From the NCBI RefSeq assembly GCF_005862235.1, contig NZ_VCEK01000001.1, forward strand, positions 682,001-746,000: a stretch of DNA of 64,000 nucleotides, written 5' to 3'. Shown here piece by piece: positions 8,652 to 20,664 of this stretch (position 1 is its first letter; every line of letters begins with the position of its first letter). The translations under genes were made by a program, and so were the position numbers. The notes beneath the pieces were generated by a model, which did not search any database, had not been told where the DNA came from, and worked only from the letters and a program-made list of their open reading frames with translations. Source of the stretch: Saccharomonospora piscinae (GTDB lineage Bacteria; Actinomycetota; Actinomycetes; Mycobacteriales; Pseudonocardiaceae).

Positions 8652-9784
8652 CGGCGGGCCAGGGGGCCCGCCATCCGCCTGCGGTGCCGTGCTCCGATCG
8701 CGGTGGCGCCCACGGTCTCGGCGTCCCACTCGGCGGCCTCGACATCGGCCACGGCCGCGATCAGGGCCTCGCCGGTCGCGACGTCGGGCACGACGACGTC
8801 ACCCATCGCGCCGTCGTCACCGACGAGCACGACCCTGGCACCGGCCCTGCCGATGCGCTGTACCACGGCCTTCACCGGGGTGCCGTGCTCGGCGGCGAAG
8901 GTGCGCACCGCGCTCCGCTGGGCGGAGGTGACGGCGGGAGGGCTCGAAGTCTCGGCTGCGGTGTCGGTCACGGCGACAGTGTAGGGGCGGCGCAGGGGCG
9001 GCCACAGCCCTTGCCGGGCGGAAGCGGTCCACGTCACCGGCGAGCCACGGGCGAGGTCGGCCGCCAACGCGCCCAGCCAGACCACGGCCACCCCGCCGAC
9101 GGCGTCCAGCCAGTAGTGGTTGCCGGTCGCCACGATCACCACCAGGGTCAGCAGGACGTGCAGCGCGCTCGCGGTTTGCGCCCAGCGGGGCGCGCGGGCC
9201 CGGGACAGCGCGAGCGACGCCCACAGGGCCCAGCCGATGTGCAACGACGGCATCGCGGCCAGCTGGTTCGCCCCGTCGACCATCGGTGAGCCCCACGATC
9301 CCCACGTGCCCCCCAGGCGCACCGTGTCGACGAACCCCGCGTCCGGCAGCAGCCGGGGTGGCGCCACCGGGTAGGCCCAGAAGCACAGGATGGCCAGCAC
9401 GTTGGCGACCACGAACGCGTCCCGCGCCCAGCGGTACCGCTCGGGCCTGCGGCGATAGAGCCAGGCCAGCGTCACCAGCGTCACCGCGACATAGCTGAAC
9501 GCGTACTCGTAGTTCGCGGCGACGGTGAGCCAGCCCTGTCCGGCGAGCCAGTGGTTCACCACCAGCTCGACGTCGGTGTGCAGCAGGCGTTCGAGCGCGA
9601 GGATGTCCTCACCGTTGGCGAAGGCCCGGCGCTCGTGTCCCGGCATCGCCAGCCCGCCGAGCACGGAGTACACGCCGAACAGGGCGAGCCCGAGCGCGAT
9701 CTCACGCCACCACCGCGGGCGCCGGAGGGGCCGCCGGGCGGCCGGGCGCGGGGTGGTGCTCGTGACCGACCCTGCCGTGAGCAC
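8648..9784 (-). CDS. PAP2/inositolphosphotransferase-like membrane protein fused to a C-terminal soluble domain
   Basis: 378 aa. Residues 25-250 form a six-helix PAP2 (Aur1/Ipt1-like) unit with AMPSLHIGWALW (177-188) and ATGNHYWLDAVGG (219-231), whose His and Asp residues match the phosphatase C2 and C3 motifs; YPVAPPRLLPD stands in place of the classical C1. Residues 272-378 form a separate hydrophilic domain (KAVVQRIGRAGARVVLVGDD, WDAETVGATAIG). GTG at codon 272 (position 8971) could start this 107-aa part alone, but no stop separates the two, so the reading here is a fusion. The substrate is probably a lipid phosphate or phosphoinositide. GTG 9784 is the chosen start. Confidence 0.75.
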   Translation of the reverse strand: MLTAGSVTSTTPRPAARRPLRRPRWWREIALGLALFGVYSVLGGLAMPGHERRAFANGEDILALERLLHTDVELVVNHWLAGQGWLTVAANYEYAFSYVAVTLVTLAWLYRRRPERYRWARDAFVVANVLAILCFWAYPVAPPRLLPDAGFVDTVRLGGTWGSWGSPMVDGANQLAAMPSLHIGWALWASLALSRARAPRWAQTASALHVLLTLVVIVATGNHYWLDAVGGVAVVWLGALAADLARGSPVTWTASARQGLWPPLRRPYTVAVTDTAAETSSPPAVTSAQRSAVRTFAAEHGTPVKAVVQRIGRAGARVVLVGDDGAMGDVVVPDVATGEALIAAVADVEAAEWDAETVGATAIGARHRRRMAGPLARR

Positions 9785-9873
9785 GTGGACCGGATACCAC
9801 GCGGCGGGGCCCCGGTCCCGAGAACCGCCCCGCCGGGTGAGCCGGCAGCCCGGCGCCGAGCCGGGTGCGGCGC

Positions 9874-10575
9874 TCAGGCGGGCGCGGGCTCCGGGGCGGC
9901 CGTGGGTCTGCGGGCGAGGCGCAGGGTCACGTCGGGCACCCTGCGCAGCGCGCGCCAGCCGTGCCCGGCGCAGGCCGCGATGGTCAACGCGGTGAGCAGG
10001 CCGCTGAGCACCCCACGGGAGAGCAGCCCCGCGTCGAGGCTCCACTGGAGGAAGCCGAGTGTCATGGCCGCGTCCAGCAGGCGCGAGCCACCCCACATCA
10101 GGGCGACGTTGACGAACACCCGCCGCACCCGGCGGTGGGCGAACAGCTCGGCCGGCAGATGCACGAAGTCGCGCGCCAGCCGGGCCGTGATGGGTTTGCC
10201 GAGCGCGGCGCTGCCCACGAAGAGCAGGAACATGAGCACGGAGCCCACCACGGGTTGCAGTACGTACACGACCGCGCTGGACGTGACCAGCGCGACCAGG
10301 GCTCTGCTCACGAGCATTCCGGTGGACAGCAGCAGCGTGTGCGGCACGTCGCGCCGCATCGCCCTGCGCAGGCCGATGACGAACGCACTCCAGCCGAGCA
10401 CGCCGAGCACCGCGGGTACGAGCCCCGCGACGTTCAGCAACAGCATGAACAGCAGCGTGGGCACGACCGCCGTCTCGAATGCCAGCACGACGGCGCGCGT
10501 GACCGTGGCCCGCAGATGCGGGATCTCGATGACCAGGTGCCGGTCAGGAGCCGGCACCGGAGCGAGGGCAGGCAC
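9874..10575 (-). CDS. VC0807-like multipass membrane protein
   Basis: A 233-aa integral membrane protein with five to six predicted helices. The layout resembles the VC0807 family of actinobacterial proteins: an early TLLFMLLLNVAGLVPAVLG helix, a central Q-P-rich YVLQPVVGSVLMFLLFVGS helix, GKPITARLARDF, then a basic AHRRVRRVF loop. No catalytic motif is visible and the function is unknown. GTG 10575 is used as start. It lies 89 bp upstream of the PAP2 gene on the same strand and might share its transcript. Confidence 0.65.
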   Translation of the reverse strand: MPALAPVPAPDRHLVIEIPHLRATVTRAVVLAFETAVVPTLLFMLLLNVAGLVPAVLGVLGWSAFVIGLRRAMRRDVPHTLLLSTGMLVSRALVALVTSSAVVYVLQPVVGSVLMFLLFVGSAALGKPITARLARDFVHLPAELFAHRRVRRVFVNVALMWGGSRLLDAAMTLGFLQWSLDAGLLSRGVLSGLLTALTIAACAGHGWRALRRVPDVTLRLARRPTAAPEPAPA

Positions 10576-10671
10576 GATACGAGTACTTTCGGGTCGGGGT
10601 CAGGCCGGGGTCGGGCGTGACACCAGGCGGGCGAGAATGTCTCCAGGATGGAACACCCGCTGGCTCGTGTC

Positions 10672-11604
10672 CTAAACGTTACCCCGAACAGGGTAAACGC
10701 CGTGTGTCGCTGTGCTGCGGGTCTCTGATCGCACGGCAGGCGAGTGCGCCAGCCCGAACACGCCGACCACCAGCAGCGCCCCCGCCGCAGCCGCGGCGGC
10801 GAGCGGACCCGGTTCGGTGGCGGGCACCGCGCCGAAGACCAGCAACCCCAGCGTGAAGCTCACGCCGGGATTCACGATCGACATGATGGCCACGGCCGCC
10901 GAAAGGGAACCCGAGCCGTACGCCTGATGGCCGAGGACGAGTCCCGCGCCCGTCGTGACGGCGAGCAGGTAACCCGGCCAGTCGGTGGCCGTCGCGGCGA
11001 TCCCCTCGGTCAGCAGGCTGTCGGCGGTGAGCTTCATCATGGCCGCGCTCATGGCGTAGCAGATACCCGCCGAGGCCGCGACCAGCGCGCTGTACAGCAG
11101 CGGCCCCTGCCGCTGCGCGATCTGCAGCAGCGTGGCGATGGTCGCCGCCGCCACCAGCACGGCGATGACCAGCCGCTGCCGGTCCGGGGTTCCCGCCATG
11201 GGCGCCGCGCCCTCGACGGACAGGAACAGCGCCACTCCACCGCTGATCGCCATGGCCGCCAGCCAGTCGCGCAGCGGAGGCCACTGCCGCACGGCGGCCG
11301 AGGCCATGGGCAACGCGAACAGCAACTGGGTCACCAGCAGTGGCTGCACCAGCGCCACCGAGCCGAAGTGCAGCGCGCCGGCCTGGCAGCAGAACCCGCC
11401 GATGTTGGTCATCCAGCCCGCGAGCCACACCCGCTGCCGCAGCAACCGCCGGAACAGCCACAGCACCGGAAGCCGGTGCGTACTCGCGCGGTGTTCGGAG
11501 TCGGAGTCGGCGGCGTGCAGTACCGCGCGGCGTTGCAACGCCGCGGAGGCGGCGAACAGAAACGCCGCCGTGAAGCCGAGAGCGACAGGCAGTACCACGT
11601 TCAC
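10672..11604 (-). CDS. DMT-superfamily transporter
   Basis: 310 aa with about nine to ten predicted helices arranged as two EamA-like halves, for example the helices VALGFTAAFLFAASAAL and YSALVAASAGICYAMSAAM. An Arg-rich loop (residues 50-60) follows helix 1. Members move small metabolites or drugs; the substrate is not determinable. The GTG start at 11604 has no obvious Shine-Dalgarno sequence, so the start is tentative. The region to the next gene (11605-11788) shows no further gene. Confidence 0.78.
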   Translation of the reverse strand: MNVVLPVALGFTAAFLFAASAALQRRAVLHAADSDSEHRASTHRLPVLWLFRRLLRQRVWLAGWMTNIGGFCCQAGALHFGSVALVQPLLVTQLLFALPMASAAVRQWPPLRDWLAAMAISGGVALFLSVEGAAPMAGTPDRQRLVIAVLVAAATIATLLQIAQRQGPLLYSALVAASAGICYAMSAAMMKLTADSLLTEGIAATATDWPGYLLAVTTGAGLVLGHQAYGSGSLSAAVAIMSIVNPGVSFTLGLLVFGAVPATEPGPLAAAAAAGALLVVGVFGLAHSPAVRSETRSTATHGVYPVRGNV

Positions 11605-11788
11605 AACCAGCGCCGCAGGCGCGGCCGAGATTCCCGATCACGTCGTGCGATGAACTTGCCCACGGCCGATGCCGCCTCCATCAGGGTACGCGGCGCACCA
11701 CCCCGGAGCCGGACGTGCGCCGTCGTGTTGGGTGGGCGGGACACACTGGAACGCACACGGTTGAGACAGTCCCGCGAGGAGGAACGCA

Positions 11789-12760
11789 ATGGCCACGGCG
11801 ATTCGCATCGAGCGCACCGGAGGTCCCGAAGTGCTCGGCGTCGGAGAGATCGAGATCGGCTCACCCGGGCCCGGGGAGGTCGTGATCGACGTGTCCGCGG
11901 CCGGGGTGAACTACATCGACACCTACCAGCGCGGCGGTCTCTACCCCGTCCCGCTGCCCTACACACCCGGGCTGGAGGGCGCGGGCCGGGTGGCCGCCGT
12001 CGGCAGCGAGGTCACCGGCCTGTCGGTGGGCGACCGCGTCGCGTGGCAGGGAGCGCCCGGGGGCTATGCCGAGCGCGCGCTCGTGCCCGCCGACGTGGTG
12101 ATCCGGGTTCCCGATGCGGTGCCGGACGAGCAGGCCGCCGCCGTCATGCTCCAGGGGATCACAGCGCACTACCTGGTCGCGTCGACCCATCCCGTCGCCG
12201 AGGGTGAGACGGTGCTGGTCCACGCGGCGGCGGGTGGCGTGGGGCTGCTGCTGACGCAGCTGGCCAAGGCCAGGGGCGCCACGGTGATCGGAACCGTCTC
12301 GACGGCCGAGAAGGCGGACCTGGCTCGCGCGGCCGGTGCCGACGAGGTGATCCGCTACACCGAACGGGACTTCGTCGAGGCGACGCGGGAGTACACCCGG
12401 GGCGAGGGCGTCGCCGTGGTCTACGACGGGGTGGGCGCCTCGACCTACGAGGGCAGCCTCGCGGTCCTGCGGCCGAGGGGATTGCTGGCGCTGTTCGGCG
12501 CCTCCAGCGGCCCGGTGCCGCCGATCGACCCGCAGCGGCTGAACCAGGGCGGCTCCCTGTATCTGACCCGGCCCACCAGCGCCGACTACACGCGCACGCG
12601 TCGGGAACTCGAATGGCGGGTCGGCGAGCTGTTCGACGCGATGGCGAACGATCGCCTCGACGTCCGCATCGGCGGGCGGTACGCGCTCACCGACGCCGCG
12701 AAGGCCCACGAGGACCTCGAAGGCAGGCGGACCACCGGCAAGCTGCTGCTGGTGCCCTGA
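11789..12760 (+). CDS. qor: NADPH:quinone oxidoreductase (zeta-crystallin type)
   Basis: 323-aa MDR-family enzyme that reduces quinones with NADPH. It has the GroES-like N-terminal half (SAAGVNYIDTYQRGGLYP), no zinc ligands, and a Rossmann half with the dinucleotide motif HAAAGGVGLLLTQLAK and downstream AADEVIRYTERDF-type pattern. ATG 11789 is preceded by a strong GAGGAGG 6 nt upstream. qor sits beside the ctaB/tkt region in mycobacteria as well, so it belongs to the core order. It is convergent with the FKBP gene across a perfect hairpin. Confidence 0.92.
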   Translation: MATAIRIERTGGPEVLGVGEIEIGSPGPGEVVIDVSAAGVNYIDTYQRGGLYPVPLPYTPGLEGAGRVAAVGSEVTGLSVGDRVAWQGAPGGYAERALVPADVVIRVPDAVPDEQAAAVMLQGITAHYLVASTHPVAEGETVLVHAAAGGVGLLLTQLAKARGATVIGTVSTAEKADLARAAGADEVIRYTERDFVEATREYTRGEGVAVVYDGVGASTYEGSLAVLRPRGLLALFGASSGPVPPIDPQRLNQGGSLYLTRPTSADYTRTRRELEWRVGELFDAMANDRLDVRIGGRYALTDAAKAHEDLEGRRTTGKLLLVP

Positions 12761-12767
12761 ACACGGG

Positions 12768-12809
12768 CGGTGCGTCGTGAGCGGGCACTCGGCCGCCCAC
12801 GACGCACCG
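12768..12809. terminator. Bidirectional terminator between qor and FKBP lipoprotein gene
   Basis: A perfect 12-bp stem CGGTGCGTCGTG / CACGACGCACCG (12768-12779 with 12798-12809) encloses an 18-nt loop that itself holds a short GC pair. It lies exactly between two convergent stops. Confidence 0.7.
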
Positions 12810-12815
12810 GAGTCG

Positions 12816-13415
12816 TCACGGCTGCGGGTCGATCCCCACGACCTCGGCCACGACCACGAGGGTCTCCTCCGCCAGCGGGTTGACGCTTTCCTGCGCGAAT
12901 CCCATTGTTTCGGGAACGATGATCAGGCGCCGCGTCCCCTCCTGCGCGCCCTGCATCGCCTCGTTCCACCCCGTGAACTGCGGGTCGTCGTCACCGAGCT
13001 GGACGCTGAGCGTGCCCAGCTCGCCGAACGAGGTCTCCTTCACCTCGCCGTCCGACCACCCGATGACCGAGTAGTCGACGTCGAGCTGATCCCCTTCGGC
13101 GGCGGCCGGGCCCGTTCCCGCCTGCAGCTCCCGCGTGAGCAGCTCGGTCGGCGCCGTGCAGTCCTGCGGGACGCTCACCTCGTAGCCCTCCCCCGCGGCG
13201 GACTGCGTGACCTCGACGTCCTCGGCGGTGCAGGGCTCACGGTTCTGGTCCTGACCGCCCTGCTGCTCGGCCGACGGCGAGGGCTGCTGCGCGGCCTGGG
13301 AGGGGGTGGGGTCCGCACCGGGCGGCAGGTCGGAAGGCTGCTCGTTCGGCGGCGAGCACGCCGCGAGCGCCGCGGCGACGGCCGCCACGGTCATGATCTT
13401 GCCAGCGTTGCGCAT
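12816..13415 (-). CDS. FKBP-type peptidyl-prolyl isomerase lipoprotein
   Basis: A 199-aa secreted lipoprotein. The signal peptide MRNAGKIMTVAAVAAALAAC ends in a lipobox with C20, followed by a Pro/Gln-rich linker to about residue 60. The C-terminal FKBP fold shows VDYSVIGWSDGEVKETSFG and FTGWNEAMQGAQEGTRRLI, matching family positions. It probably assists folding of exported proteins outside the membrane. ATG 13415 has AAGG upstream at good spacing and makes the signal peptide start cleanly; an in-frame GTG at 13424 is less likely. Confidence 0.87.
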   Translation of the reverse strand: MRNAGKIMTVAAVAAALAACSPPNEQPSDLPPGADPTPSQAAQQPSPSAEQQGGQDQNREPCTAEDVEVTQSAAGEGYEVSVPQDCTAPTELLTRELQAGTGPAAAEGDQLDVDYSVIGWSDGEVKETSFGELGTLSVQLGDDDPQFTGWNEAMQGAQEGTRRLIIVPETMGFAQESVNPLAEETLVVVAEVVGIDPQP

Positions 13416-13425
13416 GGCTGACACC

Positions 13426-15837
13426 TTATCCGCCCGCCGACGAGGGCTTCTGCGCGCCTGAGAGAGCGGGCGGCGGCGGTGCCGTGTGGACGATGCCCAG
13501 CCGCTGCGTCGCCCGGGTCAGCCCCACGTACAGGTCGTTGGAGCCCCGGGACGACGCCGCGACGATCTCGTGGGGCGCCACGAGGACGACGGCGTCGAAC
13601 TCCAGCCCCTTCGCCCGGTCCACGGTCAGCACCGACACCCTCGGGTTCTCCCCCGCCTCGTCCAGGCCCGCGGCCTCCCGCATCCCGGCGAGTTCCGCCG
13701 AAACGCGCCCCTCCAGCGACGCGGGGCACAGCACCGCGAGCGTGCCGCCGCCACGCTCGCGGGTCAGCGTCGCCAGTTCCTCGGTCACGAGCGAAGGGAG
13801 TTCGGCCGCGAGCGCCGCCGCCGTGGCGTCCGTGGCGTCCGTGGCTTCCGTGGTGTCCGTGCCGGGGAGCACCCGGCGCTGCCACGGGGAGACACCCGCG
13901 TCGCGGACCGACACCGGCGCCGACAGCTCCGGATCGATGTCGGCGAGCACCGCCGCGGCCAGTTCCATGATCTCCGAGGGAGTGCGGTAGTTCACCGTCA
14001 GCTCCCGCAGCCGCCACCGGTCGTCGACGTAGGGCCGGAGCACATCGCCCCACGCCGAGGTCCCGGCGGCCGAGCCCGTCTGCGACACGTCGCCCACCAG
14101 CGTCATGGACCGGCTCGGGCAGCGGCGCATGAGCAACCGCCAGTCCATCGCCGACAGTTCCTGCGCCTCGTCGACGATCACGTGCCCGAACGTCCAGGAC
14201 CGGTCGAGTGCCGCCCGCTGGGCGGCGGTGAGGCCGCTGCTCGCTTCCTGACGCTCGGCCAACAGTTCCGCGTCGAGCACGTCGCGCACCCGCACGACCT
14301 CCTCGTCGAGGATCTCCTCGTCCTGTTCGAGCACATGCAGCACGCCCTCGGCGTAGGCGCGTTCCTCGCGGCGCTGCCGCTCCCTGCGGGCGCGCGCCTC
14401 GGTGTCGTCCTCCCCCAGCAGTTCGGCCAGCTCGTCGAGCAGCGGCACGTCGCCGGGCGTCCACCACGCTCCCGGCGCGCGCAGCAACGAGCGCCACTCG
14501 TCGCCGCCCAGCACACCCGCCGTGGCCGACTCCAGCCGCTCCTTCGAGGTGAACAGGTCGCTCAGCAGCTCCTGCGCCGTCAGCTTCGGCCACAGCGACT
14601 GCAGTGCCTCGCGCACGGCGGGGTCCTCGGCCAGCTCCTGCCGGACCGTGGCGTGGTCGCGCGCGTCGAGCATCGGGCCGCCATCCACCTCGTCGGCGGC
14701 CAGCGGGATGTCCGGCAGGTCGTCGAGCACACGGGACTCCAGCCGCGACACCGACTGGTCGGCCAGCACGTCGAGCAGGCGCTCCGTGAACACCCGGCGC
14801 GCGACGTTGTGGGGCCGCAGCGTGTCGCGCGCCTTCGCCCTGGCGCGCTCGCACGTCGCGCGATCGAGCACCAGCACCTCCCCGCCCTCGACCGGCACCT
14901 CCAGCCGGTCGTCGGGTACGAGCTGCCGGTCGCGGACCGCGTTGGCCAGCACGTCGGCCATGCCGATGCGCCCCTTGATCTCCGCCGCCTCGGGCGTGTC
15001 GAGGCCCGTGGCCGACAGGCCGGGGAACAACTCACCGACGGTGGCCAGCAGCACCCCGGTCTCGCCCAGCGACGGCAGCACCTGCCCGATGTAGCGCAGG
15101 AAGGTGCTGTTGGGGCCCACCACGAGCACGCCCCGGCTGGTCAGCTGCCGCCGGTACGTGTAGAGCAGGTAGGCGGCACGATGCAGCGCGACCGCGGTCT
15201 TGCCGGTGCCGGGCCCACCCTGCACGACGAGGACCCCGGAGGGCTCGGCACGGATGATGGCGTCCTGCTCGGCCTGGATCGTCGCCACGATGTCGGACAT
15301 CTCGCCGGTGCGCCTGCGTTCGAGCGCGGACAGCAGCGCCGCCTCGCCCGCGAGTCCGAGGTGGTCGGTGTGCTCACCCGCGGCGAGGTCCAGCACCTCG
15401 TCGTCGAGGCCGACGACCCGGCGGCTGAGTGTGCGGAGGTGCCTGCGCCGCCGCACGCCCTCGGGTGAGGCGGCCGTGGCGAGGTAGAACGGCCGCGCGG
15501 CGGGCGCGCGCCAGTCCACGAGCAGCGGCCGGTAGTCGTCCTCGGTGTCGAACAGCCCCACCCTGCCGACGTAGATCGGCGAGTCGCCGTCGTGTCCCTC
15601 GGAGAAGTCGAGCCTGCCGAAGCACAGACCCTGCTCCACGGATTTGAGCTGCGCGAGCCGGTCACTGTAGGTCGCGGTGGCCGCCTCCCGTTCGGCGGCG
15701 GCCTGCGGTGGTCCCCCCGTGCTGCGCAACGCCTCGGTCAACCTGCGGTCGGCGAGGTCGCGCTCGGCGTCGAGACGCTCGTACAGGGACGACACGTAAC
15801 GCTGCTCGGCGGCGAGCTCGGTCGGCTCGGCGGTCAT
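13426..15837 (-). CDS. helD: HelD, RNA polymerase-recycling UvrD/Rep-like ATPase (class II)
   Basis: 803 aa. HelD proteins bind stalled or terminated RNA polymerase and clear nucleic acid from it. The N-terminal coiled-coil arm (residues 1-70), then LCFGRLDFSEG and PLLVDWRAPAARPFY, are characteristic of actinobacterial HelD. Walker A GGPGTGKT is at 207-214 and helicase motifs HVIVDEAQELSAMDWRLL and VLTVDRAKGLEFDAVVL follow. ATG 15837 is chosen; an in-frame TTG 39 bp upstream is possible. No rifamycin-associated palindrome is visible upstream. The protein ends close to the FKBP gene (10 bp), same strand. Confidence 0.9.
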   Translation of the reverse strand: MTAEPTELAAEQRYVSSLYERLDAERDLADRRLTEALRSTGGPPQAAAEREAATATYSDRLAQLKSVEQGLCFGRLDFSEGHDGDSPIYVGRVGLFDTEDDYRPLLVDWRAPAARPFYLATAASPEGVRRRRHLRTLSRRVVGLDDEVLDLAAGEHTDHLGLAGEAALLSALERRRTGEMSDIVATIQAEQDAIIRAEPSGVLVVQGGPGTGKTAVALHRAAYLLYTYRRQLTSRGVLVVGPNSTFLRYIGQVLPSLGETGVLLATVGELFPGLSATGLDTPEAAEIKGRIGMADVLANAVRDRQLVPDDRLEVPVEGGEVLVLDRATCERARAKARDTLRPHNVARRVFTERLLDVLADQSVSRLESRVLDDLPDIPLAADEVDGGPMLDARDHATVRQELAEDPAVREALQSLWPKLTAQELLSDLFTSKERLESATAGVLGGDEWRSLLRAPGAWWTPGDVPLLDELAELLGEDDTEARARRERQRREERAYAEGVLHVLEQDEEILDEEVVRVRDVLDAELLAERQEASSGLTAAQRAALDRSWTFGHVIVDEAQELSAMDWRLLMRRCPSRSMTLVGDVSQTGSAAGTSAWGDVLRPYVDDRWRLRELTVNYRTPSEIMELAAAVLADIDPELSAPVSVRDAGVSPWQRRVLPGTDTTEATDATDATAAALAAELPSLVTEELATLTRERGGGTLAVLCPASLEGRVSAELAGMREAAGLDEAGENPRVSVLTVDRAKGLEFDAVVLVAPHEIVAASSRGSNDLYVGLTRATQRLGIVHTAPPPPALSGAQKPSSAGG

Positions 15838-15979
15838 CGTGCTGTCGGGTTCCCGATGGTGCGGGGACACGGACAAGGCGACCCACTTTCACGGTCGAGG
15901 GACGAGTTGGCCGAGGCATAACGAACGCGGCTCACGCGGAATTCCCGCCCTCACACCATCCGGTGCCGCCCGCGGATTC

Positions 15980-16969
15980 TCAGAACGGCAGGCCCAGCAC
16001 GGGCAGCCCGATCGCGGCGTCCACGGCCAGCGCGACGAACACGATCATCAAGTACGTGTTGGACCGGTGGAACAGCGCCATCGGCTTGGTCTTCTCGCCC
16101 CGGGCGACGGCGGCGTACAGGCGGTGGGCGTAGAACAGGAACCACACGCCCGCGAGCGCGGCGAAGGTGGCGTAGAGCCAGCTGGTCGCGGGCGCCAGCA
16201 GCAGCGTCCAGGCCACCATCACCCACGAGTAGACGACGATCTGCTTTGCCACGTGCAGCGGGGTGGCCACGACGGGCAGCATCGGCACGCCCGCGCGTTC
16301 GTAGTCGTCGCGGTAGCGCATCGCGAGCGCCCAGGTGTGCGGCGGCGTCCAGAAGAAGATGACACCGAACATCACGAACGCGGGCCACTCGACGGTGCCC
16401 TGCACGGCGGCCCAGCCGATGACCACGGGCATGCATCCCGCCGCACCGCCCCACACCACGTTCTGGGGCGTGCGCCGCTTGAGTACCAGCGTGTAGACGA
16501 AGATGTAGAAGAGGATCGTGACGATCGCGAGCACGGCGGCGAGCAGGTTCACGGTGGCGTACAGCAGCGCGAAGGACCCCGCGCCGAGCGTCACGCCGAA
16601 CACGAGCGCGCCCCGCCTGGGCACGGAGTCCCGCACGAGGGGGCGCCGCCGGGTCCGGTTCATCACGCGGTCGATGTCGGCGTCGATGACGCAGTTCAGC
16701 GCGTTGGCGCTGCCCGCGGCCATCGTGCCGCCCAGCAGCGTGGCCAGCACCAGCCACGGCGACGGGATCTCGCGGCCCGCGAGGAACATCGCCGGGATCG
16801 TGGTGACGAGCAGGAGTTCGATGACCCTCGGCTTGGCGAGCGCGGCGTACGCGCCGATGACCTCACGCAGACCTCGCCGGCCACCGGCTGCGGGCTCGCC
16901 AGTGGGATGCACGGCGCTGGTGTGCTCACTGCGCCCGTGTGGGGTGTGCGCAGCGTTCACCAACGACAT
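15980..16969 (-). CDS. ctaB: Protoheme IX farnesyltransferase (heme O synthase) CtaB
   Basis: 329-aa polytopic UbiA-family prenyltransferase converting heme B to heme O with farnesyl diphosphate, the step before CtaA. Key Asp-rich motifs are [19 protein letters not shown] (first, with the two metal-binding Asp) and [16 protein letters not shown] (second). Eight to nine helices are predicted, after an extra hydrophilic N-terminus of about 35 residues. ATG 16969 follows AGGGAG at good spacing. It is divergent from tkt across 375 bp, the arrangement also seen in mycobacteria. Confidence 0.95.
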   Translation of the reverse strand: MSLVNAAHTPHGRSEHTSAVHPTGEPAAGGRRGLREVIGAYAALAKPRVIELLLVTTIPAMFLAGREIPSPWLVLATLLGGTMAAGSANALNCVIDADIDRVMNRTRRRPLVRDSVPRRGALVFGVTLGAGSFALLYATVNLLAAVLAIVTILFYIFVYTLVLKRRTPQNVVWGGAAGCMPVVIGWAAVQGTVEWPAFVMFGVIFFWTPPHTWALAMRYRDDYERAGVPMLPVVATPLHVAKQIVVYSWVMVAWTLLLAPATSWLYATFAALAGVWFLFYAHRLYAAVARGEKTKPMALFHRSNTYLMIVFVALAVDAAIGLPVLGLPF

Positions 16970-17344
16970 CTCGCTCCCTGTGCCATGGTTTTCCTCGCGC
17001 GTCGACCTGGACGCGATACCGTGACGAATCGTAGTAGAGCGCGCCCGCGACCCGCCGAGCGGCACCCGCCCAGGGGATCCACGTCACCCGCCGTCACGCC
17101 CCGCGCGGCACACCGTCCCCACCGCCGTGATCACTGACCGGTGACGGCGCGTGGACTAGGCTGGCCGTCGGACCGGCCGGGTGTCCGGCGCCGGTTCCCG
17201 TTCCCGATACCGGACCCGTGCGCCACGTACTGAGACGACGAGCACAGCGGGTTCCTGATCGATTAAGATCCGTCGGTGACGGCCGCCTCCGGGTAACCGG
17301 GCAAGAAACCAGAGCAACGCGCGAGACCTCAGGGAGCCGAGTCA
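16970..17344. other. 375-bp divergent ctaB/tkt intergenic region
   Basis: No convincing gene is seen. The region carries the ctaB Shine-Dalgarno at its left end, a sigma-70-like tkt promoter (17134-17162) and a second possible -10, TAAGAT, at 17264-17269 nearer tkt. The long tkt leader (about 175 nt) is unexplained. Confidence 0.5.
17134..17162 (+). promoter_or_regulatory. candidate housekeeping promoter for the tkt operon
   Basis: CTGACC and TAGGCT are separated by 17 bp, a good match to the actinobacterial principal sigma consensus (TTGACn / TAnnnT). It would give a leader of about 175 nt before tkt. Confidence 0.45.
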
Positions 17345-19438
<2,094 letters not shown>

Positions 19439-19542
19439 CTCCGGACACCACCGTCAGGCGGGCGGGGCGCCGCGGTGACGGCCGCGACAGGCTCGCGGCG
19501 CCCCCGCCCGCGACAAGTCGAAACGTTGAGAGGGATGACGTC

Positions 19543-20664
19543 ATGGGCAACACCGACCGGCTGGCCCGACTGTCCGAGGCAGGGGTGTCGATCTGGCTCG
19601 ACGACCTGTCGCGCGAGCGGTTGCGCTCGGGCAACCTGGCCTCGCTGATCCGCGACAAGCACGTCGTCGGGGTCACCACCAACCCGACGATCTTCGCGGG
19701 CGCGCTGGCGCAGGGCGAGGCCTACGACGCGCAGCTGCGCGACCTGGCCGCCCGCGGCGCGGACGTCCACGCGGCCGTCCGCGAGCTGACCACCAGCGAC
19801 GTGCGCGACGCCGCCGACCTGTTCCGCGACGTCTACACCGGCACCGGCGGCACCGACGGCCGCGTGTCGATCGAGGTCGACCCCGGCCTGGCCCGCGACA
19901 CCGGCAAGACAGTGGCCGAGGCGGCCGAACTGTGGAAGACCGTGGACCGGCCCAACATCTTCGTCAAGATCCCGGCCACGGAGCAGGGCCTGCCCGCCAT
20001 CACCCGCACGCTCGCCGACGGGATCAGCGTCAACGTCACGCTGATCTTCTCGGTGGAGCGCTACCGTGCGGTGATCGACGCGTTCTTCGACGGGCTGGAG
20101 CAGGCACGGGCCAACGGGCACGACCTGGCGGGCATCGAGTCCGTGGCCTCGTTCTTCGTGTCGCGCGTCGACGCGGAGGTGGACAAGCGGCTGGAGGCCC
20201 TGGGCACGGACGAGGCGCTGGCCCTGCGCGGTGAGGCCGCGATCGCCAACGCCCGCCTGGCCTACGCCGCCTTCGAGGAGAAGTTCGCGGGCGAGCGCTG
20301 GGCCGCGCTCAAGGAGGCCGGGGCCAACCCGCAGCGCCCGCTGTGGGCGTCCACGGGCGTGAAGAACCCGGAGTACTCCGACACCCGCTACGTCGACGAG
20401 CTGGTGGTCGAGGGCACGGTCAACACCATGCCGGAGAAGACGATGGAGGCCGCCGCCGACCACGCCGAGATCAGCGGCGACACGGTGACCGGTCGCGCCG
20501 CCGAGGCGCAGCGGGTGTTCGACTCGCTGTCGTCGGCGGGAATCGACATCACCGACGTCTTCCTCACCCTGGAGAACGAGGGTGTGGAGAAGTTCGACAA
20601 GTCCTGGGCCGAGTTGCTCGACACCGTCAAGGGCCAGCTCGACTCGGCGAAGGCGCAGGGCTGA
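19543..20664 (+). CDS. tal: Transaldolase
   Basis: 373-aa TIM-barrel enzyme moving dihydroxyacetone units between sugar phosphates through a Schiff base. The catalytic Lys is in [15 protein letters not shown]; the family start [12 protein letters not shown] and [11 protein letters not shown] are present. The size fits the longer actinobacterial transaldolase class. ATG 19543 follows GAGAGGGA; 104 bp separates it from tkt. Its stop overlaps the pgi start by 1 bp (TGATG). Confidence 0.97.
   Translation: MGNTDRLARLSEAGVSIWLDDLSRERLRSGNLASLIRDKHVVGVTTNPTIFAGALAQGEAYDAQLRDLAARGADVHAAVRELTTSDVRDAADLFRDVYTGTGGTDGRVSIEVDPGLARDTGKTVAEAAELWKTVDRPNIFVKIPATEQGLPAITRTLADGISVNVTLIFSVERYRAVIDAFFDGLEQARANGHDLAGIESVASFFVSRVDAEVDKRLEALGTDEALALRGEAAIANARLAYAAFEEKFAGERWAALKEAGANPQRPLWASTGVKNPEYSDTRYVDELVVEGTVNTMPEKTMEAAADHAEISGDTVTGRAAEAQRVFDSLSSAGIDITDVFLTLENEGVEKFDKSWAELLDTVKGQLDSAKAQG

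Noticed and set aside
15838-15979. Rifamycin-associated element upstream of helD
   Set aside because: No long GC palindrome of that kind is seen in the 142-bp gap.
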